NCBI RefSeq assembly: GCF_963259705.1
Contig: NC_081844.1
Coordinates: 29,900,294 to 29,964,293 of the forward strand
Length of the DNA: 64,000 nt
Origin: Myotis daubentonii
Lineage: Eukaryota; Chordata; Mammalia; Chiroptera; Vespertilionidae
Reading direction: 5' to 3'
The position numbers were made by a program, and so were the translations under genes. Shown one piece after another: positions 24,546 through 34,420 of this stretch (position 1 is the stretch's first letter; each line of letters begins with the position of its first letter). Under the pieces are notes generated by a model, which did no database searches, was not told the DNA's origin, and saw nothing but the letters and a program-made list of their open reading frames with translations.

Positions 24546-25259
24546 GCTTTAAATAGGTCATCTATACATTGATGACTCCAGCCCACATCCTCTATATACT
24601 GATGGCTCCAGCCCACATCATCTAAACAATGCTGGCTCCAGCCCATGTCATCTCTACACTGCTGACCCCAGCCCACATCCTCTCTACACTGGTGGCTCCA
24701 GCCTGTGTCATCTCTACACTGATGGCTCCAGCCTGTGTCATCTATATACTGATGGCTCCAGCCTGTGTCATCTATACACTGATGGCTCCAGCCTATGTCA
24801 TCTATACACTGATGGCTCCAGCCTATATCATCTATACACTGATGGCTCCAGCCTATATCATCTATACACTGATGGCTCCAGCCTATATCATCTATACCAA
24901 CCGTGGGCAAACTATGGCCCGCGGGCCGGATCCGGCCCGTTTGAAATGAATAAAACTAAAAAAAAAAAAAAAAAAAAAAAAAGACCGTACCCTTTTATGT
25001 AATGATGTTTACTTTGAATTTATATTAGTTCACACAAACACTCCATCCATGCTTTTGTTCCGGCCCTCTGGTCCAGTTTAAGAACCCATTGTGGCCCTCG
25101 AGTCAAAAAGTTTGCCCACCCCTGATCTATACATGATGGCTCCAGCCTACATCCTCTCTACACTGATGGCTCCAGTGTATATCATCTCTACACTGATGGC
25201 TCCAGCCTATATCCTCTCTACACTGATGGCTCCAGCCCACATTCTCTGTATTCTGATGG
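24546..25259. repeat. 30-bp minisatellite split by a hAT element
   Basis: A tandem array of about 15 copies of a 30-base unit, typically GATGGCTCCAGCCTATATCA plus TCTATACACT. The left block (to 24897) has about 11 copies and the right block (25125-25259) about 4.5. Neighbouring copies are often identical, so the array has probably expanded recently. Because the unit is a multiple of three, long frames are open on both strands (24197-24910 minus; 24629-24949 and 25091-25582 plus), but these are not genes. Confidence 0.95.
24898..25124 (+). mobile_element. Non-autonomous hAT element inserted in the minisatellite
   Basis: Element of 227 bases with inverted ends CAACCGTGGGCAAAC and GTTTGCCCACCCCTG, an A-run of more than 20 bases at 24958-24982 and no coding region. 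The 8-bp target duplication ATCTATAC is perfect (24890-24897 and 25125-25132). The target is itself the minisatellite unit, so the array predates the insertion. It is a different family from the CAGTGATGGCG copies. Confidence 0.95.
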
Positions 25260-25373
25260 GTCTAACTTACCTCTTGTCCCTCAGGCCTTCATTTATATAT
25301 CTGGCTGCTTTTTCAGCATCCCAAATTGGGTGTCTAAGAGTCTCCTACACCTCACCTTTAAAACTCAGCTCCT

Positions 25374-25568
25374 GCTCTAGTTGGCATGGCTCGGTTGGTT
25401 GGAGCATCCTCCTGTACACCAGATGGTGGCAGGTTCAATTCCAGGTCAAGGCACATGCCCAGGTTGCAGGTTCAATCCCTGGTTGGGGCATGTGCGAGGG
25501 GCCAATCAATTTTTCTCTCACACATCAATGTCCCTCTCTCTCTCAAATCAATAAAAAATATACAATAA
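25374..25568 (+). repeat. Ves-like SINE (older)
   Basis: Begins 'ctgctctagttggcatggctc', with two B-box-like GGTTCAATTCC blocks, and ends in a CT-rich run and an A/T tail. Confidence 0.85.
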
Positions 25569-25584
25569 AACTCAACTCCTAGTT

Positions 25585-26375
25585 GCTCCTCAGGCCTATT
25601 TCTGCAGTTTTCCTGCTCTCATGTTTTCGGTTGCCAAAACCTTTGAGCTACTCTTGACTCCTTTCTCTCACACTCCATCTCCAACCCATCAGCAAGTCCT
25701 CTGACTCTACCTCCAGTATTTATCCAGAATCTAGCCCCCCACTGCTGTCTCCCAGGACAGGCCATGTCTCTCATCCAGGTTATCACATTAATCTTCTAAC
25801 TGCTCTCTCTGCTTTCACCCTTTTCCTGTTCTCAATTGGCAGCCAGAGGGACCTGGTTAAAGTGCAAGTCAAAGCTGGTCATTCTTGGGCTCAAACCCTG
25901 TGATCACTTTGATTTCACTATGAACAAAAGCCACATCTCAGATGATAGTATAGTCTGCATGGGTTTTGTCATCTTGTCTCCTGGTTTACTCAGCTTTAGT
26001 CACTAGCCAGGCATGGTCCCACCTCAGGGCCTTTACACTGGCTGTTCCCTCCACTGCAGTGCTGTTCCCTCCACTGGAACACACTCTCTAAGCTCTGCCC
26101 CTCACTTTCTTCATCTCTTTAATGAATCTTCTCAGGGAGGACTATGTAATACAACCCTTTAAAAATTGCAACCCAACCCCACCCCAGCACTCCATATCCC
26201 TGCTCCATTTTTTCCTTTGGTACCTATTACCACCTGACATGCTATGTATTTTTCTTATTTATTTTGTTAACTGTCTGTAACTACCACCATTCCACCCCAC
26301 CCCACCCGCTCATTATCCACAACAGAGTTGTGTCTGTTTTGATTACTGGCCAATGCCTGGCTCATGCTAAACAGT
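25585..26375 (+). repeat. L2 LINE 3' region
   Basis: Long L2-like stretch including 'caggttatcacattaatctt', 'caaagctggtcattcttggg' and 'cacctcagggcctttacac'. A short local duplication lies near 26041-26080 (ctgttccctccactg twice). Confidence 0.7.
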
Positions 26376-27040
26376 CAATATTTTTTTTTTTAAATTGAGA
26401 TCAATGAATAATGCAAGTAAGACTCCTGTGTCAATCCTTTCAGAGATGGAGTTTGGGGTCTTCACAGCTGCATGTCAGAGCCTCCCTTCAGATGGGGAAT
26501 CCAGGCAGAATCATCAGTGTCCTTAGGGCTGTGTCCAAGCAGTGACTTCCATGGTTTTGGCTGCTGGTGGTCTCACCTCCAGGCCTAGAGACATGTCACC
26601 TCCCATGTCACTGCTTCACCATTGGTTAGTGGCCCTGGTCTAGCTTCAGATTTCTCATGTCCCTGGAGCCCAGGTTTAGATTCTAACAGCATGGCATCCA
26701 CTCTCTTCTCCTCAGGGAGACATGCTGATTCCCTCCTGTTTATTTAAGATCACTTCTAGGAGGCTATCTTAAGAAAAAAAAATTTTTGTGCACCAATTGT
26801 ATCTATCTCAAAGGCCATGTTTTGTCACATGCTTTTATCATCTAAGATGTGGACCCCTTGCGGCTGTAGCCATGTTTCTCATTCTGTCGCTCCCAAGCCC
26901 CAGAATAAGACCAACCGCTTAGAACTCTATGTTCCCCTTGTAAGATGGGGTGCTGCCTGCTCCCTGTGCCAGTTCCAAAGGCACAGAGAACCCAGGCTCA
27001 GCCTGCATTGCTCTGGACAGAGCCAAGGCTGTGTGCTTTC

Positions 27041-27074
<34 letters not shown>

Positions 27075-27720
27075 TTCCTGTGGGCCAATGCTAGGACCTC
27101 CCTGCCACCTCTTTCTGGGGCTGTGTGTCCCTGTGCCTCCTGACATCTGGGGGCCTCTGATGTGGCCTGGTTTCCTCCTCTAAGAGTCCTTCCCCTGAGT
27201 GGGGCAGGAAGAGCCGGCTAAGGGACTCCAGATGCTGTAAGTTCCTTCCGGCAAAGCCCCAGGAGGCCTTTCTAATGCTGAGTCAAAGATTCAGTTTGCA
27301 CCTATTTTGTATGTACGTGACGTTTGCAAACATCTTTTTAAATTAGGAGCTATTTCTCTTACTTTTTTTTCAAATAGTTTAATCCTCAGGTTTAGTTTGT
27401 CTAATCACGGCTTATGTGCGGCTATGAACTATCCTACACTGTTTGCTTGATGTTAAATTCTTTCTTGGAGAAAAAGGCACTTTCTCCTCTGGCACTAGGA
27501 AAGACTGAAGAAGTCCCTCCTGTGATGCTTATGCAGGCAAAGTTGGTCCTTCTCGGGTTTTATTATTTCAGAACAAATATGGTAAACTGTTTTCTCCTCG
27601 GTTACTATAGAGATTATTTGCCTTTCTCTTAGGGCTTCTGAAAATAATAGATTACATATTTGGGAGGGTTTTTTTTAGATCTGGTTAATGTGAGATAGAG
27701 AGGATTGCTCCTGGGATGAC
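26376..27720. other. Intron sequence with a GT microsatellite
   Basis: Mostly unrecognised. A GT run lies at about 27047-27075. No repeat family was identified elsewhere in this stretch. Confidence 0.55.
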
Positions 27721-27748
27721 ATTGTTTGGTTTGGGAAGTATTCTCCTG

Positions 27749-27761
27749 GTTGCCCAGCAAC
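27749..27761 (+). promoter_or_regulatory. X-box, perfect consensus match
   Basis: GTTGCCCAGCAAC fits the consensus GTNRCC, 0-3 spacer bases, RGYAAC with a one-base spacer. It is an imperfect inverted repeat, as expected for a site bound by an RFX dimer. Confidence 0.6.
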
Positions 27762-27788
27762 AGGCTCTTGGAGACGGGAGTGGACTGC

Positions 27789-27803
27789 GTTGTCCCTGGC
27801 AAC
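27789..27803 (+). promoter_or_regulatory. X-box-like motif, one mismatch
   Basis: GTTGTCCCTGGCAAC has a perfect right half-site (GGCAAC), a left half-site with one change (GTTGTC) and a three-base spacer. It lies 28 bases downstream of the perfect X-box. Confidence 0.45.
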
Positions 27804-27807
27804 CGTT

Positions 27808-27820
27808 GTTACTCAGCAAA
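27808..27820 (+). promoter_or_regulatory. X-box-like motif, two mismatches
   Basis: GTTACTCAGCAAA has one change in each half-site relative to the consensus, with a one-base spacer. On its own it would be weak; it counts because it follows two better sites within 60 bases. Confidence 0.35.
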
Positions 27821-28527
27821 CAATGAGGGCCGGCAAGCTGCCCAAGCAGCGCCAGGACTGCAGACTCCTGGGCTTTAATTGAACATCTGCATATATTTTT
27901 CTCTGATGAAATTATGTTTGTATTTGATCTGCCATGACAGGTAGAGCTGAGTCCACCTGGGCTCTACTTAGAAGAAAGCATATTGTCATGTTGACATCTT
28001 ACCCTGTACATAAACCAAGAGGAGATGTTGGGGGAAAAACGTTTAGCCATTTGACTCTGTCCTAGACTGCTCTCAGATGGAGACATTTCAGTCTTCAGTG
28101 GAATGTTTTTTTTTTATCTACTTCCTCGTGTTTATAAAATAATTACCCGACCAACCTACTACCGTAGGTCCCTGGTGAGCAGCAACTTCTGGAGCGCTTT
28201 TCAGCACGATGTTTTCATTCCTGCTGTCAAGAATATTAGAAAAGGCAGGAGTTGAACCCTGATGGCTCACACATAAAGACATTCAGGTGTAAGGCTGACT
28301 GATGATGGAAACTGAACTCAGAACCTTCTGGTTCGTCAATATTCCTCTGAAGAAGTTGTTGACCCTCAGGGGAACATGTATATTATATTAGGGGAAGCAG
28401 GTGTGTTCCCACTAATAGGGGACTGGAAAACTCTTACCCTCTTAGTGGGCACTGGGTTTGATCAAAACAGTGTCACTCCTCCACCTCCTCCTGGCCAGCC
28501 AGAGATAGCGTTTGTTTACCAGGGCTG

Positions 28528-28541
28528 GTTGCTTAGGTAAA
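28528..28541 (-). promoter_or_regulatory. X-box-like motif upstream of the TATA element
   Basis: Read on the minus strand the site is TTTACC, TA, AGCAAC: a perfect right half and a left half with one mismatch. It lies about 100 bases upstream of CTATAAAT at 28641. Confidence 0.4.
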
Positions 28542-28650
28542 CACTGCCCCTGAACTTCACTCAAAGCCTTCATTCAAAGCCGGTGACACATTTCTTTCCC
28601 TCCTCTCAGCACCGCCCCCTCCCCTACCCACCAACTAGGGCTATAAATTG

Positions 28651-30384
28651 AGGAATGTTAGGCAGTGCAGGTTTTTGGTGGGGACTTGATCCTGCCTTAT
28701 TCGCCTCTAGTGCAATCTGTCAAATGCAGCAACAGCTGCAAAAGTGACGCCCGTATCAGAACATGGCAGCCTGTGGTCAGTAAATCAGCCCTTCGGTGAG
28801 ACTTGCTTTAGTAATATGGATGTTCCTTTTTTTTTTTTTTTTTTTAAGGGCAGTTCACCCTGTAGCTTCGAGAAAATGTTCATTGCACTCCGTGCCAGCA
28901 TTCCAGCTAACGTCTTGGAACGATTTAAAGTATCTGAACAAGTTTCCCAACTGTCTTTTGCAACCGAAATTTATAACGGGGTGTCATTTGTGTTCTAGAA
29001 CAGGTAAAAGCAAGCTTGTAAAAAAGAAAGAAAGAAAGAAAAACAGCAAAAAAAGCAAGCTCTTAAGCCACCAGCCCTGTTAGATGCAGAAATTAAGATC
29101 TACGTAATAGATCTTAATCATTACTCTGGAATCAACATGAATTCTGACTCCCCAGAGGGTTCTTTCGAATCCATGATCCTTTGAGCAGCCTGTTGCAGAG
29201 GATAGTTGTAAAATCCTTCCAATAGAAATGCTACCCTGCGTTCCATAAAACTATTTCACACCCAGTCCCAGTGTGGGCAAGTCATTTTTGTGGAATTATT
29301 GCCTCATTTTTAAATGTTCTTTTAAATGAATTATTTTTTTTAAATTTCCCATGGAAATACTTTACCCCACAACAGGCTTTGAAGCGTGGCCAACCACTTA
29401 ACCATCTTTGGGTAAGCCCTCCGTCCGCTGGGCCAAAGAGCTGGGCCTGGTGATTTCTAAGGCCCCTCCAGGACTCTGATTTCAAGACGTTCTTGATTCT
29501 TAGCAGGGCCATTTTCCTGCTTTTTACATTTAAGTAAAGTGATGACAGAAGGGGAGGTAGGGGGTAAATTGGAAAGGTCCGTGTACCATGTTGGTGGGAT
29601 GAAGGAAGTCAGCCTCCTCTGCCTGAATCAGTCATGGAGGGTACTGCCCATTGGCATGGTCATTGATTGTCCCTATGGATGGTGGTGGGGATCAGGACAG
29701 AGACCCCTATTCCAGGTGGTTATCAGGCTCAGAACCCAGGAGATACTATCAAGGAAGAAGCCCCTGGCCTGTCCCTTGTCCTGCCTTGCTCCTCCTCCAC
29801 CTTTGGGCTGTCTGGGCTGCTCTGAAGACTTGGGAGGTGGGATAGGAGGGGACGAGTTAAGACAGCCTCCAGACTGTCCACATTTTCAATGGCCTCACAC
29901 ATTCCCACCTACTGGAGAGTGTGCAGAAGGTAGAAAAAAAAAATAGAAACCTGGGTGCAAGTGAGAGGGAAAGAAAGGGTGCTAAAGAGGATGAGATATA
30001 ATCCAAAAGCAGGATACCAGTGAGACTGCACCCAGAACCTGGAGCCGGGGACACATAATAGGCTGAAGGTAGACGCCAGTGTTCAGTCCGTGCGGACAGT
30101 GTTGGTGGGCAGCCCTGAGCAGCAGCTACCTCATGTCCCCGTTCACTTCAAAATATTTCTGGAGGATCATTATGGGGAACATGCTAGGGGAGCCAGGAGT
30201 GGGGAGAGGGGTTGGGAGATGGTCACAGGGCGACTAAGACCTAGACTTGCTTTTCTCAAGGAGGCCTTATTGGTCCCAAAGCCAAATGTGTGAACAACTG
30301 TGTGATAGGAAGCTGAACCAAGGGCGCCAAGCAAGAAGAATGGTTTGGCTAATTGGAAATTTCCATGTGTAATTAGGCCATGGC
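28651..30384. other. Intron sequence, low repeat density
   Basis: Continues the repeat-poor stretch. It has a T-run at 28829-28846 and a short GAAA tandem near 29022-29042. A donor-like CA/GTAAAT at 28776 follows the TATA element by about 130 bases. No coding exon is supported; the 135-codon frame at 29539-29946 resembles nothing known. Confidence 0.5.
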
Positions 30385-30620
30385 CTTGGACCAGGAGTTC
30401 TCAGTGGGCGTGATCCTACCCCCCAGGGGACACTGTTGGGTGATGTGTGGAGACTTTCGTTGTTATGACTGAGGGAGAGAAGGTGCTCTTGGCATCGAGT
30501 AGTTGGGGGACAGGGATGCTGCTGCTCATACTACAGTGCCCAGGATAGCCCCACAAAGAATGATCTGGCCCCAAAGTCTGTATTGTCCATGCTGAGAGAT
30601 GCTGGTTTAGAACCAGGCTT
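30385..30620 (+). repeat. MER5-type hAT-Charlie remnant
   Basis: Pattern of the MER5A consensus: 'accaggagttctcagtgggcg', 'ccccaggggacactgttggg', 'atctggccccaaagtctg', ending 'gctggtttagaacc'. Confidence 0.7.
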
Positions 30621-30684
30621 CTCAAACTTGTCTGTGATTCAGTTCTCCTGAGAATTGTGTTAAAATACAGGTTAGAATGTACGA

Positions 30685-30890
30685 GCAGTCCCAGAAAAGG
30701 CAGAGCCTCTCAGCCACGGCTGACTTTGCCCCCAGGGATATTGGGTGATGTCTCAAGACATCTGTGCTTATCACAGCTGGGTGATGGGCATCCTGGCATC
30801 AAGTGCCCCAAAGTGCCCAGGATGGCCCTACAACTGAGAATGACCCTGCCCAATGTCCACAGTGCTGAGGTCAGGAAACCTGCACTGGGC
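30685..30890 (+). repeat. Second MER5-type remnant
   Basis: A similar series of blocks ('cagcctctcagcc'-like head, 'gcccccagggatattgggtg', 'gaatgaccctgcccaatgtc') directly downstream of the previous one and in the same orientation. Confidence 0.65.
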
Positions 30891-31778
30891 AGTGAGGTAA
30901 TTTGAGGGAGGGCTTTAGTCACTACTCACTGCCATGCTTTGGCCCACTTTGAAGCCCCGGCGCCCCCCCGCCCCCCCGCCCATGTCAACTGAGCAGCCCT
31001 TCTAAGCTGTAACAAGCGGGTAGACTTTGAGGGACAGAGTGCTCCCCAGCCTGGCTGTGGCCCTGCTCCATCGGGTCACATCAGTTCCATCCTGGCAGGC
31101 ACCCATGTGGCTGTGGTACTGGCAGGGACACCTGTCTAGCCTTTAGTGGTCCTCCATGCCAGAATGACTGCCACCCACCTTGTCACTCTGGGTCTGGACC
31201 ACACTGGCCTCAATTCTGCAAAGACTTTGACTTGTAGATAGAAGCAGCACAGTGCAGTGGCCCACACTCGGGTCCCACAGGCCTCAGTCAGAAACCAGTT
31301 TCGTGTAACTCACTCAGTGAGTCCTGCCAGTCCGTTCAGAGCTCCGGTGACATATGGAGCTCTTCAAGCAAAACACCGAGCTCCTGTTATTGTTTTGCAT
31401 TCTCTTTGCCAGAGGGTTGAGGAGCAGTTTATCTGGGAAGGAAACAGGGCTCTGCCTAGTACAGACAGCAGGAGACTCAGGGGTCTTTACAAGCTTGTGC
31501 CTCCTTCTGTTAAAGGATAAGTCCTGGCCAAATCCAGCTCTGCCCTTCATGCTGTATGTACGGCCTTCGGCTCATTGCTAGACCTCTCTGAGCCCCAGTC
31601 TGTTTGTTGTTTCTAAAACGAGGGTGATCATGGAATAGCTTCCTCAGAACTTAGCAGGAACACATGTGTGATGCACTTAGCCGAGTCTGGCACACAGTCA
31701 GTGCTGAGGTGATTGCTGCCACCACCGTCACTGTGATTGTCCTTGGGGTCCTTGGCCCGTCCTTTTTACTTGGTCAGA
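30891..31778 (+). other. Intron sequence with a MIR near 31500-31720
   Basis: A C-run lies at about 30964-30980. The right part (ctgcccttcatgctg ... gcacttagccgagtctggcacacagtcagtgctgaggtg, in pieces) fits a sense MIR SINE. The remainder is unrecognised. Confidence 0.55.
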
Positions 31779-31940
31779 CAGATGACCCTTGAACAACATA
31801 GGGTTAGGGGTGCAAATCGTCCCCCCACAGTCGAAAATCCACATAAAACTGATTTCCCTAAAACTTAACTACTAATAGCCTACTATGGACTGTGAGCTCT
31901 TACCGATAACAAACTGTGGAGTAACACATATTTCGCACGT

Positions 31941-32512
31941 CAGTGATTTTTAACCTTTTTATTTCATGGCACACATAAACTAATAACTAAAATTTTGTGG
32001 CACACCAATATATATATATATATTTGCTGAACTAAAAATAGGTATAAGTTTTGACAAAAACAAAATAGGTATAGCCCTGGCCGGGATGCCCAGTGGTTAG
32101 AGTGCTAGCCTGTGCACAGAGGGTCTCAGATTCATTTCCCTGTCAAGGGCACATGGGTTGCAGGTTTGATCCCTGCCCTGATCCAGGTGCATGCAGGAGG
32201 CAACCAATTGATGTCTCTCTCTCACATCAATGTTTTTCTCTCTCCTCTTTTTCTCTCTCTCTCTCCTTTCCTTCTCCCTTCCTCCTACCCTTTCCAATCT
32301 TTTAAAAAAATTAATGGAAAAAATATCCTTACTCCTCGGGTGAGGATTTTTTAAAAAAGGTATAATTTTGATTCATTCACACCAGACAGCTATTATTGTG
32401 TTGGCTAGTATCATTTATTTATTTGACAATATAAGGGAAAAGAGGTCAGTGCCCTAAGTAGTCAGGTATTGCATGTTTTAGAAATTGTTGCAGGACATTG
32501 GTTGAAAATTGC
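31941..32512 (+). mobile_element. hAT-type element inside the Tigger
   Basis: Inverted ends: CAGTGATTTTTAACC at the left and GGTTGAAAATTGCT at the right, with AT-rich interior containing 'catggcacacataaact' and an AT run at 32010-32022. A Ves SINE lies inside it. The target duplication is decayed. Confidence 0.55.
32074..32357 (+). repeat. Ves SINE inside the hAT
   Basis: Head CCCTGGCCGGGATGCCCAGT, two B-box-like blocks, CT-rich microsatellite, 'aaaaatatccttactcctcgggtgaggattttt' type tail in divided form. AGGTATA flanks both sides (32067-32073 and 32358-32364). Confidence 0.9.
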
Positions 32513-32527
32513 TTTTTATGTATTATA

Positions 32528-32891
32528 CTAGTGGCCTGGTGCACAAAATTCATGCCGGCGGGGGGAGGGGAGGGTGTCCCTCAGCCCAGGCTGTACCCTC
32601 TCCAATCTGGGATCCTCTGGGACTGCTGGTTCCTAACCACTTGCCTGCCTGCCTGATTGTCCCTACTGCTCTGCCTGCCAGCCTGCTCGCCCCCAACTGC
32701 CCCCCCTCCTGGCCTGCTCACCTTCAACTGCTGTTTCATCCTGGCCTGATCACCCACAACTGCCCTCCCCTCTTGGCCCCTAACTGCCTCTACCTCTGCC
32801 CCGCCACCATGGCTTTGTCCAGAAGAGCGTCCGGAAAGTCTCCTGGAAGGTCTCCCAGTCTAATTAGCATATTACCCTTTATTAGTATAGA
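32528..32891 (-). mobile_element. HeliBat-type Helitron, unit 1 of a tandem pair
   Basis: Minus orientation. The 5' end on that strand starts TCTATACTAATAAAGGGTAA and the 3' end finishes GCCACTAG, ending in CTAG as Helitrons do. The left neighbour is A (32527), fitting insertion between A and T. It carries no Rep/helicase gene, so it is non-autonomous. Its right end touches the second unit directly. Confidence 0.85.
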
Positions 32892-33610
32892 CAGAGGCCT
32901 GGTGCACAGGTGGGGGGGTGGCTGGTTTGCCCTGAAGGTTGTTCTGGATCAGGGTGGGGGTTCCCTTGGGGGGCAGGATGGCCTGGGCGAGGGGCCTGTG
33001 GTGGTTTGTAGGCTGGCCATGCCCCCATTGGGATGGGGGTCTCCACTGGGGACGGTGCTGGGCTGGGCAAGGGGCTGGGGCAGTGTGCAGGCCAGCCAGG
33101 CCCCCCATGGGGTGAGAGTTCCTGCTGGGGGGCCTGGCCAGCCTGGGTGAGGGGCTGATGGCTGTTTGTAGGCTGGCAATGCCCCCCAGCAGGGACCCTC
33201 ACCCCATGGGGGCGTGGCCAGCCCGGGTAAGGGGCTGAGGGCCATTTTCAGGCTGGCCACGCCCCCAGCAGGGACCCTCACCCCGATGGTGGTGTGGCCA
33301 GCCTGGGTGAGGGGCTGATGGCCGTTTGCAGGGCCCTCCCTCAGTGGCTGCCTGGGCAACCCAAGCCTCCTGCTTGCTCTGGCTTGCTCTGTGGCCCCTG
33401 CCCACAGGCCCCTCCTTTGGCCAGCGGCCCAGGTGGGCAGGAAGCTTGGCTTCCTCCATCACCGGGGGTGACCCAAGCCTCCTGCCTGCTCCAGCTGGCT
33501 CAGTGGCCACTGCCATTTTTGTCCTGCTAATTTGCATATTCCCTCCTGACTGGCTGTGGGGTGTTGCAGAGGTACAGTCAATTTACATATTTGTCTATTC
33601 TTAGTATAGA
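32892..33610 (-). mobile_element. HeliBat-type Helitron, unit 2 with an internal minisatellite
   Basis: Starts on the minus strand with TCTATACTAAGAATAGACAA, the same terminal style as unit 1, and ends GTGCACCAGGCCTCTG, with the final CTAG decayed by a lost base. The right neighbour at 33611 is T. A degenerate tandem repeat with an 80-base period fills 32970-33345. The overlapping open frames on both strands here are by-products of that GC-rich array. Confidence 0.8.
32970..33345. repeat. 80-bp tandem repeat inside the Helitron
   Basis: Units starting GGCCAGCC at 33136, 33216 and 33296 are 80 bases apart and share 'gaggggctgatgg' and 'aggctggc' blocks. Two more degenerate copies lie to the left, near 32980 and 33059. 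Confidence 0.85.
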
Positions 33611-33670
33611 TACTGTATCCTTACAATAAAGTGAGCTAGAGAAAATAAAAATGTTATTAAGAAAATCATG

Positions 33671-33894
33671 GACCTGACCGGTTTGGCTCAGTGGATAGGG
33701 CGTCAGCCTGTGGACTGAAGGGTCCCGGGTTAGATTCCGGTCAAGGGCATGTACCTTGGTTGCGGGCACATCCCCAGTGGGGGGTGTACAGGAGGCAGCT
33801 GATGGATGTTTCTCTCTCATGGATGTTTCTAACTCTCTATCCCTCTCTCTTCCTCTCTGTAAAAAATCAATAAAATATATTTAAAAAAAAAAGA
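33671..33894 (+). repeat. Ves SINE, first of two at one target
   Basis: Head GACCTGACCGGTTTGGCTCAG and tail with CAATAAAATATATTT. Flanked by AAGAAAATCATG at 33659-33670 and 33895-33906. Confidence 0.95.
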
Positions 33895-33906
33895 AAGAAA
33901 ATCATG

Positions 33907-34094
33907 TAGCCCAGGCAGTGTGGCTCAGTGGTTGAGCATCGACCTATGAACCAGGAGGTCACAGTACGAGTCCTAGTCAGGGCACATGCTCAGTGTGGGG
34001 CATGCAGAAGGCAGCCAATCAGTGATTCTCATCATTGATGTTTCCATCTCTCTTCCCCTCTCCCTTTCTCTCTGAAATTAATAAAGAAAATTTT
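33907..34094 (+). repeat. Ves-like SINE, second of two at one target
   Basis: Head 'tagcccaggcagtgtggctc' and AT-tail. AAGAAAATCAT recurs once more after it at 34100-34110, so the same Tigger target word appears three times. Confidence 0.9.
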
Positions 34095-34252
34095 TTTTAA
34101 AGAAAATCATACAGGTGATCTGCCAAGGCAAGTTCAAATTGTCACAAACCTCCAAAAAAATGTCCCAATATATTTATTGGAAAAATAAATTCACGTATGA
34201 GAAGATCCACACAGTTCTCAAACCATGTTGTTCAGGGGTCAACTGTATTTAT

Positions 34253-34420
34253 TTATGGCTGGGATTCAGACTTGAGGCAGCAGGTCCAGTATATCATTCC
34301 ACTTCATCCTCCCCACCCATTTTGCAGATGAAGAAACTGAGGTCACAGCAAGTGACGGAGCTGAGATTTGAACTTGTTTGTGCCTGAGTCCAAAGTCCAT
34401 GCTGCCCCTCCTCCCCTCCC
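34253..34420 (-). repeat. MIR SINE
   Basis: Contains 'tttgcagatgaagaaactgagg' and 'gtgacggagctgagatttgaac' in order, the reverse complement of the MIR consensus core. Confidence 0.7.

Larger units (their letters stand above)
27721..28650 (+). promoter_or_regulatory. Candidate RFX-responsive enhancer / alternative promoter in intron 1
   Basis: About 1 kb free of recognisable transposons, unusual in this intron. It holds three X-box-like motifs between 27749 and 27820 and a fourth at 28528-28541. A GC-box-like CCCCTCCCC precedes the TATA-like CTATAAAT at 28641-28648. X-boxes are the known binding sites of RFX1-3 dimers. The arrangement suggests regulation of RFX2 by RFX proteins and possibly an internal start site, but that is inference from motifs only. 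Confidence 0.45.
31779..34245 (+). mobile_element. Tigger-type DNA transposon remnant broken into pieces
   Basis: Pieces at 31779-31940, 32513-32527, 33611-33670, 33907 (one short segment) and 34107-34245 join to one Tigger-like sequence (TcMar superfamily). The start CAGATGACCCTTGAACAAC and the end GTTGTTCAGGGGTCAACTG are inverted repeats, with TA following the right end. The pieces are separated by one hAT, three Ves SINEs and two Helitrons. It encodes no intact transposase. Confidence 0.75.

Noticed and set aside
24197..24910. A 237-codon minus-strand frame with repeated D-D-G/I-G-W-S-H-Q-C units, which looks like a repeat protein
   Set aside because: It is the 30-bp minisatellite read in one frame. 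The plus strand is open too, the frame runs into a Ves SINE and an LTR fragment, and no start or splice context supports it.
32509..33537. Several long overlapping proline- and glycine-rich frames on both strands
   Set aside because: They lie in the two Helitrons and their 80-bp GC-rich tandem repeat. Open frames on both strands at once are expected there.
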